Origin: Stramentimicrobium sp964433555
Lineage (GTDB): Bacteria; Atribacterota; Phoenicimicrobiia; Phoenicimicrobiales; Stramentimicrobiaceae
Length of the DNA: 64,000 bases
NCBI GenBank assembly: GCA_964433555.1
Contig: CAYSRG010000005.1
Location: 1 to 64,000, forward strand
Reading direction: 5' to 3'
In this document: in pieces, positions 37,119 through 46,109 of the stretch
Position numbering within the stretch: the first letter of the stretch is position 1
Layout: every line of letters starts with the position of its first letter
Notes under the pieces: generated by a model
Told to the model about the DNA's origin: nothing
Seen by the model: only the letters and a program-made list of their open reading frames with translations
Database searches by the model: none
Made by a program: the position numbers and the translations under genes

Positions 37119-37204
37119 AAGGAAAAATGCTTTATCATTATAACATTCAGTATTTTATATATCAAGATTTATATTACAATAAATTTTCTAAAATAATCTT
37201 TTAC

Positions 37205-37393
37205 TCAATCTCTTTTAATTATCAGTCTAATCCTTCTTTCAATCTTTGCTCTGGGAACCAATACCTTTCTACCACAACAAAGACATCTTAATCCAATATC
37301 AATTCCAGTCCTGGTTATCTCCCAATGATATCCTCCACAGGGATGTTTCTTTTTTAATTTAACTATATCTCCTACTCTTAAATCCAGCGGCAT
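37205..37393 (-). CDS. DUF951 small cysteine-containing protein
   Basis: A 62-residue protein: LDLRVGDIVKLKKKHPCGGY, then GLRCLCCGRKVLVPRAK. The Cys set (CGG, C-L-C-C) suggests metal binding. DUF951 proteins are found beside rpsF in Bacillota; their function is unknown. Confidence 0.88.
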   Translation of the reverse strand: MPLDLRVGDIVKLKKKHPCGGYHWEITRTGIDIGLRCLCCGRKVLVPRAKIERRIRLIIKRD

Positions 37394-37409
37394 TGATTGC
37401 TCCTACTTT

Positions 37410-38693
37410 TTATACTTTTAAGATGGCGAGCAAACTGTCCTTTCTGATTTTCATTTCACTGGGTGAAAAGATGACCAGTTTTATCTTATGGTTTTGAAAT
37501 ATATTTTCCGCTAATTTTCTGATATCCTCTGCCTGGACACTTTCTATACGGTCAATGATCTCCTGGTAGTTATATTCTTTATCGTATAATAGAGCATAAC
37601 TTCCCAAGCGAAAAGCAAAGCTTAATGTATTTTCCAGTCCCATCAAAATGCTTCCCTTATACATTTCCTGGGCTATTTTTAATTCAGTATGAGAAATATG
37701 CTTTTCTTTAATTTTTTTTAGCTCATCTAAGATTTTTTGAATACTATGCGTTAATCCATCAGCAATTACTCCAGCGTAGATATTAAATGAACCTGTTTGA
37801 TCAAAATATTGGGGATAGGAATGTATATCATAAGCAAGTCCTTCTTTAACACGAACCTCCTGAAATAACCTGGAACTCAAGCCAGCTCCCAAAATTATAT
37901 TTAGCAAATCCATAGCAATTTTATCACGATGAAACCGGGAAATGCCTTCAAAACCAAAGCAGAGATGGGCTTGTTTGACCCTTTTGTTTATTAGTTTTAA
38001 CTCAGGAATTTGAGATACTGCTCCACCAATGGTGGAAACTATTCTGGGCATGCCTTTCCTGGCAAGAAAAGGAAATTTTTCTAGCATAATAGTAATTGCC
38101 TTTGGAGAAATATTGCCGGTAATACTAATTACCATATTTCGAGGCTGATACATTTCTTGAAAATATAGTAATAATAATTTACGGTTAAATCTTTTGATAG
38201 TCCCCTTCTCTCCTAAAACATTTTGTCCCAATGCTGTATCCTTCCACATTAAACTATTAATTAAAAATACGATCCAATCCTCTGGAATATCCTGATATTT
38301 ATTAATCTCTTCAATGACTACTTTTTTTTCCTGGCGAATATCCTCTGCTCTAAAAAGTGAATTATTCAATATGTCGACCAACACTTCAAAGGCATCAGCA
38401 AAATTCCTATGTAATACCTTACTGTAAATAAAGGTGCATTCCTCCGAAGTAGAAGCATTAATTTCTCCACCTAACTGCTCAATAGCCTGAGATATTTCTA
38501 AGGTATTCTTTCTCTTCTCAGTACCTTTAAAAAGCATATGTTCAATGAAATGAGAAATACCCTGTTGATGTTTTGTTTCATAGATAGAACCGGATTTAAT
38601 CCCTACTACAATTGAGACAGACTGCATATGTGGCATCAAACAGGAAATTATTTGAAGACCATTATCCATTTTTATTGACTCAACCATACCCAT
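37410..38693 (-). CDS. M16 family zinc peptidase
   Basis: A 427-residue processing-peptidase-like protein. The inverted zinc motif HFIEH (H-x2-E-H) with HMLFKGTEKR is present, and the distal Glu lies in EEINKYQDIPED. The C-terminal homologous half includes the R/Y pair region (GLSSRLFQEVREG-type: LSSRLFQEVRVKEGLAYDI). Bacterial M16 enzymes degrade peptides; the exact substrate is unknown. It is packed between mreC and DUF951. Confidence 0.9.
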   Translation of the reverse strand: MGMVESIKMDNGLQIISCLMPHMQSVSIVVGIKSGSIYETKHQQGISHFIEHMLFKGTEKRKNTLEISQAIEQLGGEINASTSEECTFIYSKVLHRNFADAFEVLVDILNNSLFRAEDIRQEKKVVIEEINKYQDIPEDWIVFLINSLMWKDTALGQNVLGEKGTIKRFNRKLLLLYFQEMYQPRNMVISITGNISPKAITIMLEKFPFLARKGMPRIVSTIGGAVSQIPELKLINKRVKQAHLCFGFEGISRFHRDKIAMDLLNIILGAGLSSRLFQEVRVKEGLAYDIHSYPQYFDQTGSFNIYAGVIADGLTHSIQKILDELKKIKEKHISHTELKIAQEMYKGSILMGLENTLSFAFRLGSYALLYDKEYNYQEIIDRIESVQAEDIRKLAENIFQNHKIKLVIFSPSEMKIRKDSLLAILKV

Positions 38694-38718
38694 GCCTTAT
38701 AAATTATCTCCACCTTTG

Positions 38719-39546
38719 TTATTCATATTCCGGAAGTTTTACTATATAAACTTCTTCCAATTTATTAAAGTCAACTTCTGGTTTGATTAAAATTCTTTGA
38801 AAAAGGTCGTGTTTTTCCTTTCTCACAGCTACAATCCGACCAATGATAATTCCCTTTGGCACTGAACTGCCCATACCAGAGGTAACTACAATATCATTAA
38901 TCTGAACATCCGCATCGTGAGCAATATAATCAAGATAACAATAGGCGCTTTCAGTCCCTCCTTTTATTACTCCAATTTCTCTGGTCCTTTGAATCAGAGC
39001 ACCCATTGAACAACCTTGATCTATCAATAAAATTACCTCTGAGGTGTTGTGTCCTACCTGAATCACTTTACCTACCAAACCCCTATAGGTAGCAACTCCC
39101 ATATCTATCTCAACTCCATCTTTACTCCCCATATCAATAATTACACTGTGAAACCAGTTACTCGGTTCTCTGCCAATCACCTGAGCTGGAATCATTTCAT
39201 AATTATAATATTCCTTAAATTGCACCATTTTTGCTATTTGCTCATAGGCAGCCAATTTTTCTTTCAAAATGGCGTTCTCATGTAAAATCTCCCGGTTTTC
39301 CTGCTGTAATTGCCAATTTTTTTGATGTATACTCTCAGTTTGAGTAAATATTTGAAAATACTTTTCGAATCGGTTTACTACATTCTGAACAGTATAATTA
39401 ACTGGCTTCAGGACTAAAAATCCTATATCTTTTAATAATCCCAAAACCCCCTTACCATGATAGTCAACAGTGATAAGCAGAGCTGATAATAACGAAAGGC
39501 ATAAAAACAAGATAAATGCCCTTCTCTCTTTAGAAAGCTTTCTCAA
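38719..39546 (-). CDS. mreC: Rod shape-determining protein MreC
   Basis: A 275-residue bitopic protein with a membrane segment (about 10-28), a coiled coil (about 65-110) and a periplasmic beta domain with VIGREPSNWFHSVIIDMGSK, the conserved LIDQGCSMGALIQRT and GMGSSVPKGIIIGRI. It scaffolds the elongasome outside the membrane, with MreB inside. mreD does not follow; the M16 gene comes next. Confidence 0.94.
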   Translation of the reverse strand: MRKLSKERRAFILFLCLSLLSALLITVDYHGKGVLGLLKDIGFLVLKPVNYTVQNVVNRFEKYFQIFTQTESIHQKNWQLQQENREILHENAILKEKLAAYEQIAKMVQFKEYYNYEMIPAQVIGREPSNWFHSVIIDMGSKDGVEIDMGVATYRGLVGKVIQVGHNTSEVILLIDQGCSMGALIQRTREIGVIKGGTESAYCYLDYIAHDADVQINDIVVTSGMGSSVPKGIIIGRIVAVRKEKHDLFQRILIKPEVDFNKLEEVYIVKLPEYE

Positions 39547-39645
39547 TGAAAAATACTCCTATTTATTCTACCCTTTTTATATGAAAGTGAATAGCACACC
39601 CTTTTTATAGGTGACTTTAAAAGCATAAACCATCTGATTTAGTAA

Positions 39646-40686
39646 TCATTTACTCCTGGAGGTTCTTATGAGAATCCTATTATATCTGTCAAAATTTTCT
39701 AACGCTTCTCCAGTTCCTTTTACCACACAATACAGTGGTTCCTTGGATATAAAAACGGGAATTTTTATTTGTTCCTGAAGGATTTTATCTAAATCAGATA
39801 ATAAAGCTCCCCCTCCGGTCATAATTAATCCTTTATTTATGATATCAGAAACAAGTTCTGGAGGTGTTTTTTCTAAAGCCATCTTCACTGTATTGGCTAT
39901 TACTTCGACTGAATCATAGAGAGCCTCTCTTAATTCATCCTTGGTTAATCTGATTCTAATAGGTAAACCACTGAGACGATCTCTGCCTCTTACCTCAAAA
40001 TAATCTTGTTCTTTCTGAGCGTTGTTTTTGGAAAGTGCAATTTTTAAATCCTCAGCAGTTAAATCTCCTATGAAAAGCCCATGGTTATCTTTAATATACT
40101 TGATTATTTGTTGATTTAAATAATCGCCAGCAACTTTGGTTATTTCGTTTACCACAATCCCTCCCAAAGAAATTACCGCTACCTCTGAAGTACCACCACC
40201 CATATCAATAATTAAGTTACCCATGGGTTCAAAAATAGGTAATCCCGCACCAATAGCCGCGGCAATAGGCTCTTCAATTAAAAATACTCTTCGTGAACCA
40301 CATTCATAAGCAACCTCCGACACTGCTCTTTTTTCAACTTCAGTAACACCAGAGGGAACACAGATAGTAATAGAAGGCTTGATAAATTGATAACGGGCGA
40401 ATATTTTTTCAATGAAATAGCGCAGCATTTCAGCAGTTACTTCAAAATTAGCAATCACGCCATGCTGTAAAGGGCGAATAGTATAAATACCTCTCGGTGT
40501 TCTCCCAATCATAGACTTCGCTTCTTTCCCCACTTTCAAAATACGATTGCTATTTTTTTGATAAGCCACTACGGAAGGTTCTTCCAGAATAATCCCCTTT
40601 CCCTTTACATATACTAAGGTGGTACTGGTACCCAAATCAATACCAATGTTTCGGGAAAGAGTAAGAGAAAGAGAAAGGTTGAACAT
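39646..40686 (-). CDS. mreB: Rod shape-determining actin homologue MreB
   Basis: A 346-residue bacterial actin: phosphate 1 loop IGIDLGTSTTLVYVKGKGII, GVTEVEKRAVSEVAYECGSR, phosphate 2 loop DMGGGTSEVAVISLGG, and the adenosine region ITGGGALL-type MTGGGALLSDL. It guides peripheral peptidoglycan synthesis, so the organism is probably rod-shaped. First gene of the mreBC unit. Confidence 0.96.
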   Translation of the reverse strand: MFNLSLSLTLSRNIGIDLGTSTTLVYVKGKGIILEEPSVVAYQKNSNRILKVGKEAKSMIGRTPRGIYTIRPLQHGVIANFEVTAEMLRYFIEKIFARYQFIKPSITICVPSGVTEVEKRAVSEVAYECGSRRVFLIEEPIAAAIGAGLPIFEPMGNLIIDMGGGTSEVAVISLGGIVVNEITKVAGDYLNQQIIKYIKDNHGLFIGDLTAEDLKIALSKNNAQKEQDYFEVRGRDRLSGLPIRIRLTKDELREALYDSVEVIANTVKMALEKTPPELVSDIINKGLIMTGGGALLSDLDKILQEQIKIPVFISKEPLYCVVKGTGEALENFDRYNRILIRTSRSK

Positions 40687-41416
40687 GTATAGAGCCTCTT
40701 TTAGTTAAGATTTTATTATAATAATATATAATTAATTTTCTGCTTTTCAGGAATATAAATTAACAGACATTCACCTGTATAACAGGTGATTTAAGATACT
40801 TAAACCGTTTTATTTAGTCATGAACACCTTAAAAGAAGGTAATCTTCAATACTGAAATAAATTATTTCCTTTGAGGTGTATCAGGGGTACCTTCCCTGAA
40901 TACCTTGTCTTAAAAATATTATATGATAAATTCCATTTATACCTGAGTTATAATAATTTTAGAAATTATATACCCTTAGAATCAAATATAGCATTATTGT
41001 ACCTTATTTAGTTTATTTAAAAAAGATTATTTCATAGTAGGGGAAATTCAAAAAATTTCCCCTACTATGAAATAATGATAACATGTTTTCTAAAATACAA
41101 AAAAATAATATTTCTTTCTACCGTAAATGATTTTTTATGTTATTATATTTTTAGACTATATTTCAAAGCCTCAAATGGATCTGGCGTAATTATATAATAC
41201 ATTCCATTTGTTTAGCAATCCAACTTTGACAATTTCATGATTTTTTCCAGGCAAAAAATACCAGAACCATTATTTGCCTGATATTTTTAGTAAATATTTA
41301 TTTTGAAAATAATAGCTAATAAGGCAAACTTATTAATAAAAATTATCTCAGATCAAGAGAGCAAGGTAAGATTCTATGGTCGAACCACAATCGATTCTCA
41401 GGTGGTGTTCTGATTC
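40687..41416. other. Intergenic between divergent mreB and transporter gene
   Basis: No gene is seen. It contains a short hairpin TCACCTGT-ATA-ACAGGTGA (40771-40789), a palindrome-family member (40881-40899: TCAGGGGTACCTTCCCTGA) and a 20-bp perfect hairpin (41029-41073). Promoters for both genes must lie here; none is clear enough to mark. Confidence 0.5.
41029..41073. repeat. Perfect 20-bp inverted repeat with five-base loop
   Basis: ATTTCATAGTAGGGGAAATT (41029-41048), loop CAAAA, then its exact complement (41054-41073). On the minus strand it is followed by TCTTTTTTAAA. It could be a terminator or a small mobile or palindromic element. Confidence 0.75.
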
Positions 41417-42700
41417 ATGAATCAACTAATTTTAACCATTATAATTATCAGTATAGTCTATTTCTTTATTTTTACCAATCGACGAATACGAACCACTTCA
41501 TCTTTTTTTGGGGCAATTTTAGTAATTCTTGTCGGCCTCATCTCTTTTGAAAAAGCCATTAGTTATATTGATTTTAATAAATTAGGTATTATTATTGGAG
41601 TAATAATTTTTACCAACATTGCTAAAGATAGCGGGATGTTTCAATTTTTAGCAATCAAAGTAATGCGACATAGTCATGGGAATCCCTGGCTATTGCTTAT
41701 TTTATTATCCCTCTTAACTGGAATCCTGTCTTCCTTCTTTGATGAAATCACCACAGTCTTATTTATGGCTAATATTACTATAGCATTGACCTCTATCCTG
41801 GGAATATCTCCACTACCTTTCTTGATATCTGAAATTATTTCTGCCAATATAGGTGGTATGGCTACTTACTTAGGAACACCAACAAATATCATGATTGGCT
41901 CAGCAGCTCACTTTTCTTATCTTGATTTTATTTACCATGCTCTTCCGGTAGCAGTAATTCTCACCATAGTAAATATCTATTACTTCAAAATCATTTTTAG
42001 TAAAAAACTATTAGAAAGTAAAATACCGGAACATCTATTATCTCGCTTAAATGAAGTTAAGGAGAGTGAATGTATTACCGATCATATTCTGTTCAAAAAA
42101 ATCGTAATCCTGGTAATTATCGGTATTATTCTAATGCTTTTTTCTCATAGAATAGCAGCTGATCTGGCAGTTATTATTCTTTTTATTTCCCTTATACTAT
42201 TCTTTTTAACACCTGAAAAATCTACTGATTTTATTCTCTCTCAGATAGATTGGGGAATTATATTTTTTCTGATTGGATTAAATGTATTGGCTGGTACCAT
42301 GGAAGAACATGGAATAATAGATATATTAACAAATAAAATTATTCAGTTAAGTAGAGCTGATTTTCAATACCTTCATTATTTATTTCTAATATCAACTACT
42401 TTTCTCTCTTCATTTCTAGATAATATACCTATTGTTAATATTGCTATTCCTATCATTGAACATATCGTCAAAGAATTTCCTGCTACCGCTCCGGTTATCT
42501 GGATTACTATAGCCCTGGGTGCAAATATTGGCGCTAATGGCACCCTAATCGGGACAGCTTCAAATTTAATTGTGGCTAAAATTGCAGAGAAGAACAATCA
42601 ACCTATTTACTTCTGGCATTTTTTTAAGATTTCCTTCCCTTTAGTCATTATTGACCTGTTTGTAGTTTCAATCTATTTCTACTTTAGATATCTTTACTGA
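41417..42700 (+). CDS. ArsB/NhaD-superfamily (SLC13-like) ion transporter
   Basis: A 427-residue protein with about 11-12 hydrophobic segments. Two internally related halves carry the superfamily signatures: GILSSFFDEITTVLFMANI with GGMATYLGTPTNIMIGSAA in the first half, and SSFLDNIPIVNIAIPIIEHI with LGANIGANGTLIGTASNLI in the second. These occur in Na+/H+ antiporters (NhaD) and arsenite/anion permeases (ArsB). The substrate cannot be told from sequence; no ars regulator is nearby. AGGTGG lies upstream of the ATG. It is a single gene on the opposite strand to its neighbours. Confidence 0.85.
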   Translation: MNQLILTIIIISIVYFFIFTNRRIRTTSSFFGAILVILVGLISFEKAISYIDFNKLGIIIGVIIFTNIAKDSGMFQFLAIKVMRHSHGNPWLLLILLSLLTGILSSFFDEITTVLFMANITIALTSILGISPLPFLISEIISANIGGMATYLGTPTNIMIGSAAHFSYLDFIYHALPVAVILTIVNIYYFKIIFSKKLLESKIPEHLLSRLNEVKESECITDHILFKKIVILVIIGIILMLFSHRIAADLAVIILFISLILFFLTPEKSTDFILSQIDWGIIFFLIGLNVLAGTMEEHGIIDILTNKIIQLSRADFQYLHYLFLISTTFLSSFLDNIPIVNIAIPIIEHIVKEFPATAPVIWITIALGANIGANGTLIGTASNLIVAKIAEKNNQPIYFWHFFKISFPLVIIDLFVVSIYFYFRYLY

Positions 42701-42751
42701 TTCGCATCAGAAAGCAGGTTTTAAAAAAGGAATGCATAATAATTCCAACAT

Positions 42752-42814
42752 GAAAAAATAAGGAAATCTTCTAAAAGGTTAGTGTTATAACTCTTGTTTT
42801 ACTTCTTATTTTTT
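42752..42814. terminator. Possible bidirectional terminator between convergent genes
   Basis: GAAAAAATAAGGAA (from 42752) and ACTTCTTATTTTTT (ending 42814) can pair with one bulge across a loop of about 35 bases. It lies between the convergent transporter and AMMECR1 genes. Confidence 0.35.
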
Positions 42815-42878
42815 AATTTATAAATGAATCTCATAAAATTGACTGAATAGTAATATAAGACTAAATGCAATTGGCAGT

Positions 42879-43403
42879 TTAATAGTATCTTTTTACCTCA
42901 AACCTTTCAATTGTAAAATCTTCACCCACATATATTCCTGCTTTTTGTCTGGCAATATCAATTTGCTGCTCTACAGTATCTACTCCTTCCAAATCTGGTA
43001 ATAAAAGGCCTTTTTTAAATCCACAACTGACTATAACACCATATTTTTTAGGATTTAGCTGTTTTATATCTTTTACTTCTTCTGGATTGGAAAGAATATC
43101 TACTGAAATTGATAATTTATCTACTTCATCTGGAGTGACAGGAGAAAATCTGGGATCATGCATAGCGGCACTTACTGCATTTTCAATAATCTCTAAAGCA
43201 ATATTACTTTTTGTAGCAAGAAAAGTACCAATACAACCTCTTAACCTTTCCTCTTTTTTTAATGAAATAAAAACTCCTGCCTGCTTCTCCATTAGCTCTC
43301 GAGGCAGATCATCAGGTGAAATCATTTTTTTTCTGTTTTGCAAGTAATAAATAATGCTTTTCCTGGCTAATGCTACTGGGGCACTCTCATTTTTTTGGCC
43401 CAT
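42879..43403 (-). CDS. AMMECR1 domain protein (AmmeMemoRadiSam system protein A)
   Basis: A 174-residue protein filling the AMMECR1 fold: AGVFISLKKEERLRGCIGTF (the strongly conserved LRGCIG box), AMHDPRFSPVTPDEVDKLSI, then GLLLPDLEGVDTVEQQI. In many anaerobes it occurs with Memo-like and radical SAM proteins; those partners are not next to it here. Its biochemical role is not established. Confidence 0.92.
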   Translation of the reverse strand: MGQKNESAPVALARKSIIYYLQNRKKMISPDDLPRELMEKQAGVFISLKKEERLRGCIGTFLATKSNIALEIIENAVSAAMHDPRFSPVTPDEVDKLSISVDILSNPEEVKDIKQLNPKKYGVIVSCGFKKGLLLPDLEGVDTVEQQIDIARQKAGIYVGEDFTIERFEVKRYY

Positions 43404-43514
43404 TATAGTTCAGCTCCTTTTTTATACTAGTAATTACTAAAAAATTATTAGTGAAAACATAATAGTCATATATGAAAATTTACCAAAACCTTTTTATCTT
43501 TGTTATATAAAGCT

Positions 43515-44525
43515 TTAGCAAATTCTGGGGAGTTGTTCTCCACTAAGCATCCCCACTATTCTTTTTCCACCAATATCAGTTTTTAGAGACACTTCTGATC
43601 TTCCCTGAGCAATTACTCTACCGATAATAGCCGATTGCTTTCCATGCCTGCTGGTCTTAATCTTCTGTACTACTTCTTCGGCAAATTGCTCTGGTAAAAA
43701 GGCAATTAACTTTCCCTCATTGGCTAAATAAAGAGGATCATAACCCAGAATTTTACAGGTATCTTTTACTGTTTCCTCAATAGGAATTTGCTCTTCTTCA
43801 ATTTCTATTTCCACCTGAGAAGATTGGGCAATTTCATTTAAAGCAGTAGCCAGTCCGCCTCTGGTAGGATCACGTAATACATGTATTTCCTTGGTTATAG
43901 ATAGCATCTCTTGTACTAAATCAGCCAGGGGAGCTGTGTCGCTTATGATACTCTCTTCAAGCTGAAGGTTTTCTCGAGAAGCCAGAATGCTAATACCATG
44001 ATTTCCGATAGGTCCATTGATAATAATTACATCATTAATCTGTGCTCTCCCGGGATGAATGTGAACATCTGAATCAATATAACCTATTCCTGTGGTATTT
44101 ATAAATATACCATCAACATCTCCTTTATTGACAACCTTGGTATCTCCGGTAACTATCTGAATGCCTGTTTTTTTTGCCGATTCAGCCATGCTACGGGTTA
44201 TTTGTTCCAGAATTTGCATTGAAATACCCTCTTCAATAATAAAAGATACACTGAGGTATTTTGGGATAGCTCCACACATGGCTATATCATTTATGGTCCC
44301 ATGTATTGCTAGATGTCCGATATTCCCACCTTTAAAAAATATGGGGCTCACAGTGTAAGAGTCTGTAGAAAAGGCTATTTTTTTATTGGTTGGTGGTAAA
44401 ACTGCTCCATCGTGCAGTTTATTCAAGATTGGATTATTAAAATATTTTAAAAATAGAGAACGAATTAACTGGTTAGTTAATTTACCTCCACTACCATAAT
44501 CCAGAGTTATTATTTGGTCGGTCAT
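43515..44525 (-). CDS. hypE: [NiFe]-hydrogenase maturation protein HypE
   Basis: A 336-residue protein of the PurM/AIR-synthase fold that dehydrates a C-terminal thiocarboxamide into the cyanide ligand of the hydrogenase. Visible: LDYGSGGKLTNQLI near the start, AFSTDSYTVSPIFFKGG, the TGDTKVV ATP-site segment, RDPTRGGLATALNEIAQSS, and the essential C-terminal Cys in PRIC. It is separated from hypD by 260 bases. Confidence 0.95.
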   Translation of the reverse strand: MTDQIITLDYGSGGKLTNQLIRSLFLKYFNNPILNKLHDGAVLPPTNKKIAFSTDSYTVSPIFFKGGNIGHLAIHGTINDIAMCGAIPKYLSVSFIIEEGISMQILEQITRSMAESAKKTGIQIVTGDTKVVNKGDVDGIFINTTGIGYIDSDVHIHPGRAQINDVIIINGPIGNHGISILASRENLQLEESIISDTAPLADLVQEMLSITKEIHVLRDPTRGGLATALNEIAQSSQVEIEIEEEQIPIEETVKDTCKILGYDPLYLANEGKLIAFLPEQFAEEVVQKIKTSRHGKQSAIIGRVIAQGRSEVSLKTDIGGKRIVGMLSGEQLPRIC

Positions 44526-44784
44526 CGTTTATCCTTTCTTTAGAGAACATGGCAAACTCTTTTAGTTTATCACTATATTTTACCGAATTGGTTTACAGTT
44601 TTTAGTTTTTAGTTTCAGAACCGGATAAATAAGCAAGAAAAATAATATTCCATATTTCACTATTTTTTATTATTGCCGCAGTGTTCTAATAAATTAGAAA
44701 CACATCAGTGAATATTACTGGTATTGATTTATTTAAACTGACTACTGTAATTAAACTTTTTTAATTATTCCTATATTTATAATA

Positions 44785-45867
44785 TTATACTGAACTATAT
44801 TTGTAATATGCTGCACAAACTCCCTCACTGGAGACCATACAGGCGCCCACCGGATGCTCAGGTGTACATAATTTCTGGAAAAGTGGGCATTGTAAGGGTG
44901 TAGCCACACCTCTCAAGACATCTCCACATCTACATTGATTATTTTCTTTGGTTGTTTCTACTTTAACTAAAAAATTACGGGCATTTAGATCAGAATATTC
45001 GGATTTTAAATCTAAACCGCTGTCAGCTACAATTCCTATGCCTCTCCATTCACTATCGACAGTAGAAAAAACCTGAGTTATTAAATTAAGGGCAATCAGA
45101 TTACCTTCTTCCCTCACCGCTCTCCGGTATTTATTTTCTACCTGCGGTATACCTTTAATCTTCTGCAGGATGAGATGATAGATTGCTATTAAAATATCGA
45201 TTGGTTCAAAGCCAGCAATTACACAGGCAATATGGTAACAGTCTGGAATAAATTGATAGGGTTTAGCCCCAATAATAGTGCTGACATGACCGGGACAGAG
45301 CATCCCATCAATTTTTACCTCCTGACTCTGTAAAAGTGCTCTTATAATAGGAGGCATAAGCTTGGTTAGACTTAGGAGATAAAAATTGGTAATCGCTTTC
45401 TTTTTTGCTTCCAGAACAATACTGGCTAGCAAAGGTATAGTTGTCTCAAATCCAATTCCAACTAAAATAATCTGTCTCTGTGGAAATTCCCGGGCAATTT
45501 CCAGTGCTTGGAGGGGTGAATAAATCACTCTGACATCAGCTCCGTCTGCTTTTTCCCTCTTCAAGCTGGAAGAACTACCAGGTACATTAATCATATCTCC
45601 AAAAGTTGCTATTATTGCTCGATCCATTCTAGCCAGAGCAATCATATGATTGATATCAGATATGGGAGTGACACATACCGGACAACCAGGACCTGAAATT
45701 AAATGAATATTTTCCGGCAAAAGGTCTTTTATGCCAGAACGAAAAATAGACATAGTATGAGTGCCGCAAACTTCCATTATATTAATATCTTCTGTTGTCA
45801 GTTCCTTCATTCTTTCTATTATTGATTGGCAAAGCCTTTTATCCCTATATTCATCGAAATACTTCAA
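44785..45867 (-). CDS. hypD: Hydrogenase maturation protein HypD
   Basis: A 360-residue [4Fe-4S] protein that, with HypC, carries the Fe(CN)2CO unit. Key motifs: MEVCGTHTMSIFRSGI with the catalytic Cys, GPGCPVCVTP, and LCPGHVSTIIGAKPY. The C-terminal cluster-binding Cys set is present (CRCGDVLRG, CPLFQKLC, GACMVSSEGVCAAYY). It overlaps hypC by four bases, so it is translationally coupled. Confidence 0.96.
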   Translation of the reverse strand: MKYFDEYRDKRLCQSIIERMKELTTEDINIMEVCGTHTMSIFRSGIKDLLPENIHLISGPGCPVCVTPISDINHMIALARMDRAIIATFGDMINVPGSSSSLKREKADGADVRVIYSPLQALEIAREFPQRQIILVGIGFETTIPLLASIVLEAKKKAITNFYLLSLTKLMPPIIRALLQSQEVKIDGMLCPGHVSTIIGAKPYQFIPDCYHIACVIAGFEPIDILIAIYHLILQKIKGIPQVENKYRRAVREEGNLIALNLITQVFSTVDSEWRGIGIVADSGLDLKSEYSDLNARNFLVKVETTKENNQCRCGDVLRGVATPLQCPLFQKLCTPEHPVGACMVSSEGVCAAYYKYSSV

Positions 45868-46079
45868 GACTGTATTTCCTCCCAGATTTGATTTATCTCA
45901 TTTGCCTCCCGGGAGTTGATTTTAGTAATGGCATATCCAGCATGAATAAGCACATAATCTCCTTCTTCAATTTCAGGTAAAAGGTCAATCCTAACCGACT
46001 TTTTTATATTCCCTAACAGAACCTCTGCCTCTTCACAATTTATTTTTTTTATTATCTTACCAGGGATAGCCAGACACAT
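45864..46079 (-). CDS. hypC: Hydrogenase maturation chaperone HypC
   Basis: A 71-residue chaperone starting MCLAIPGKI, whose Cys 2 binds iron and the hydrogenase precursor; LLPEIEEGDYVLIHAGYAI is the conserved core. Order hypF-hypC-hypD is compact (31-base gap and four-base overlap). Confidence 0.95.
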   Translation of the reverse strand: MCLAIPGKIIKKINCEEAEVLLGNIKKSVRIDLLPEIEEGDYVLIHAGYAITKINSREANEINQIWEEIQS

Positions 46080-46109
46080 ACAAATACCTCTTTTACTTTC
46101 TCAAAGATC

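Noticed and set aside
41300..41416. Transporter leader as a riboswitch
   Set aside because: No conserved riboswitch core was recognised; the region is short and unstructured to the eye.
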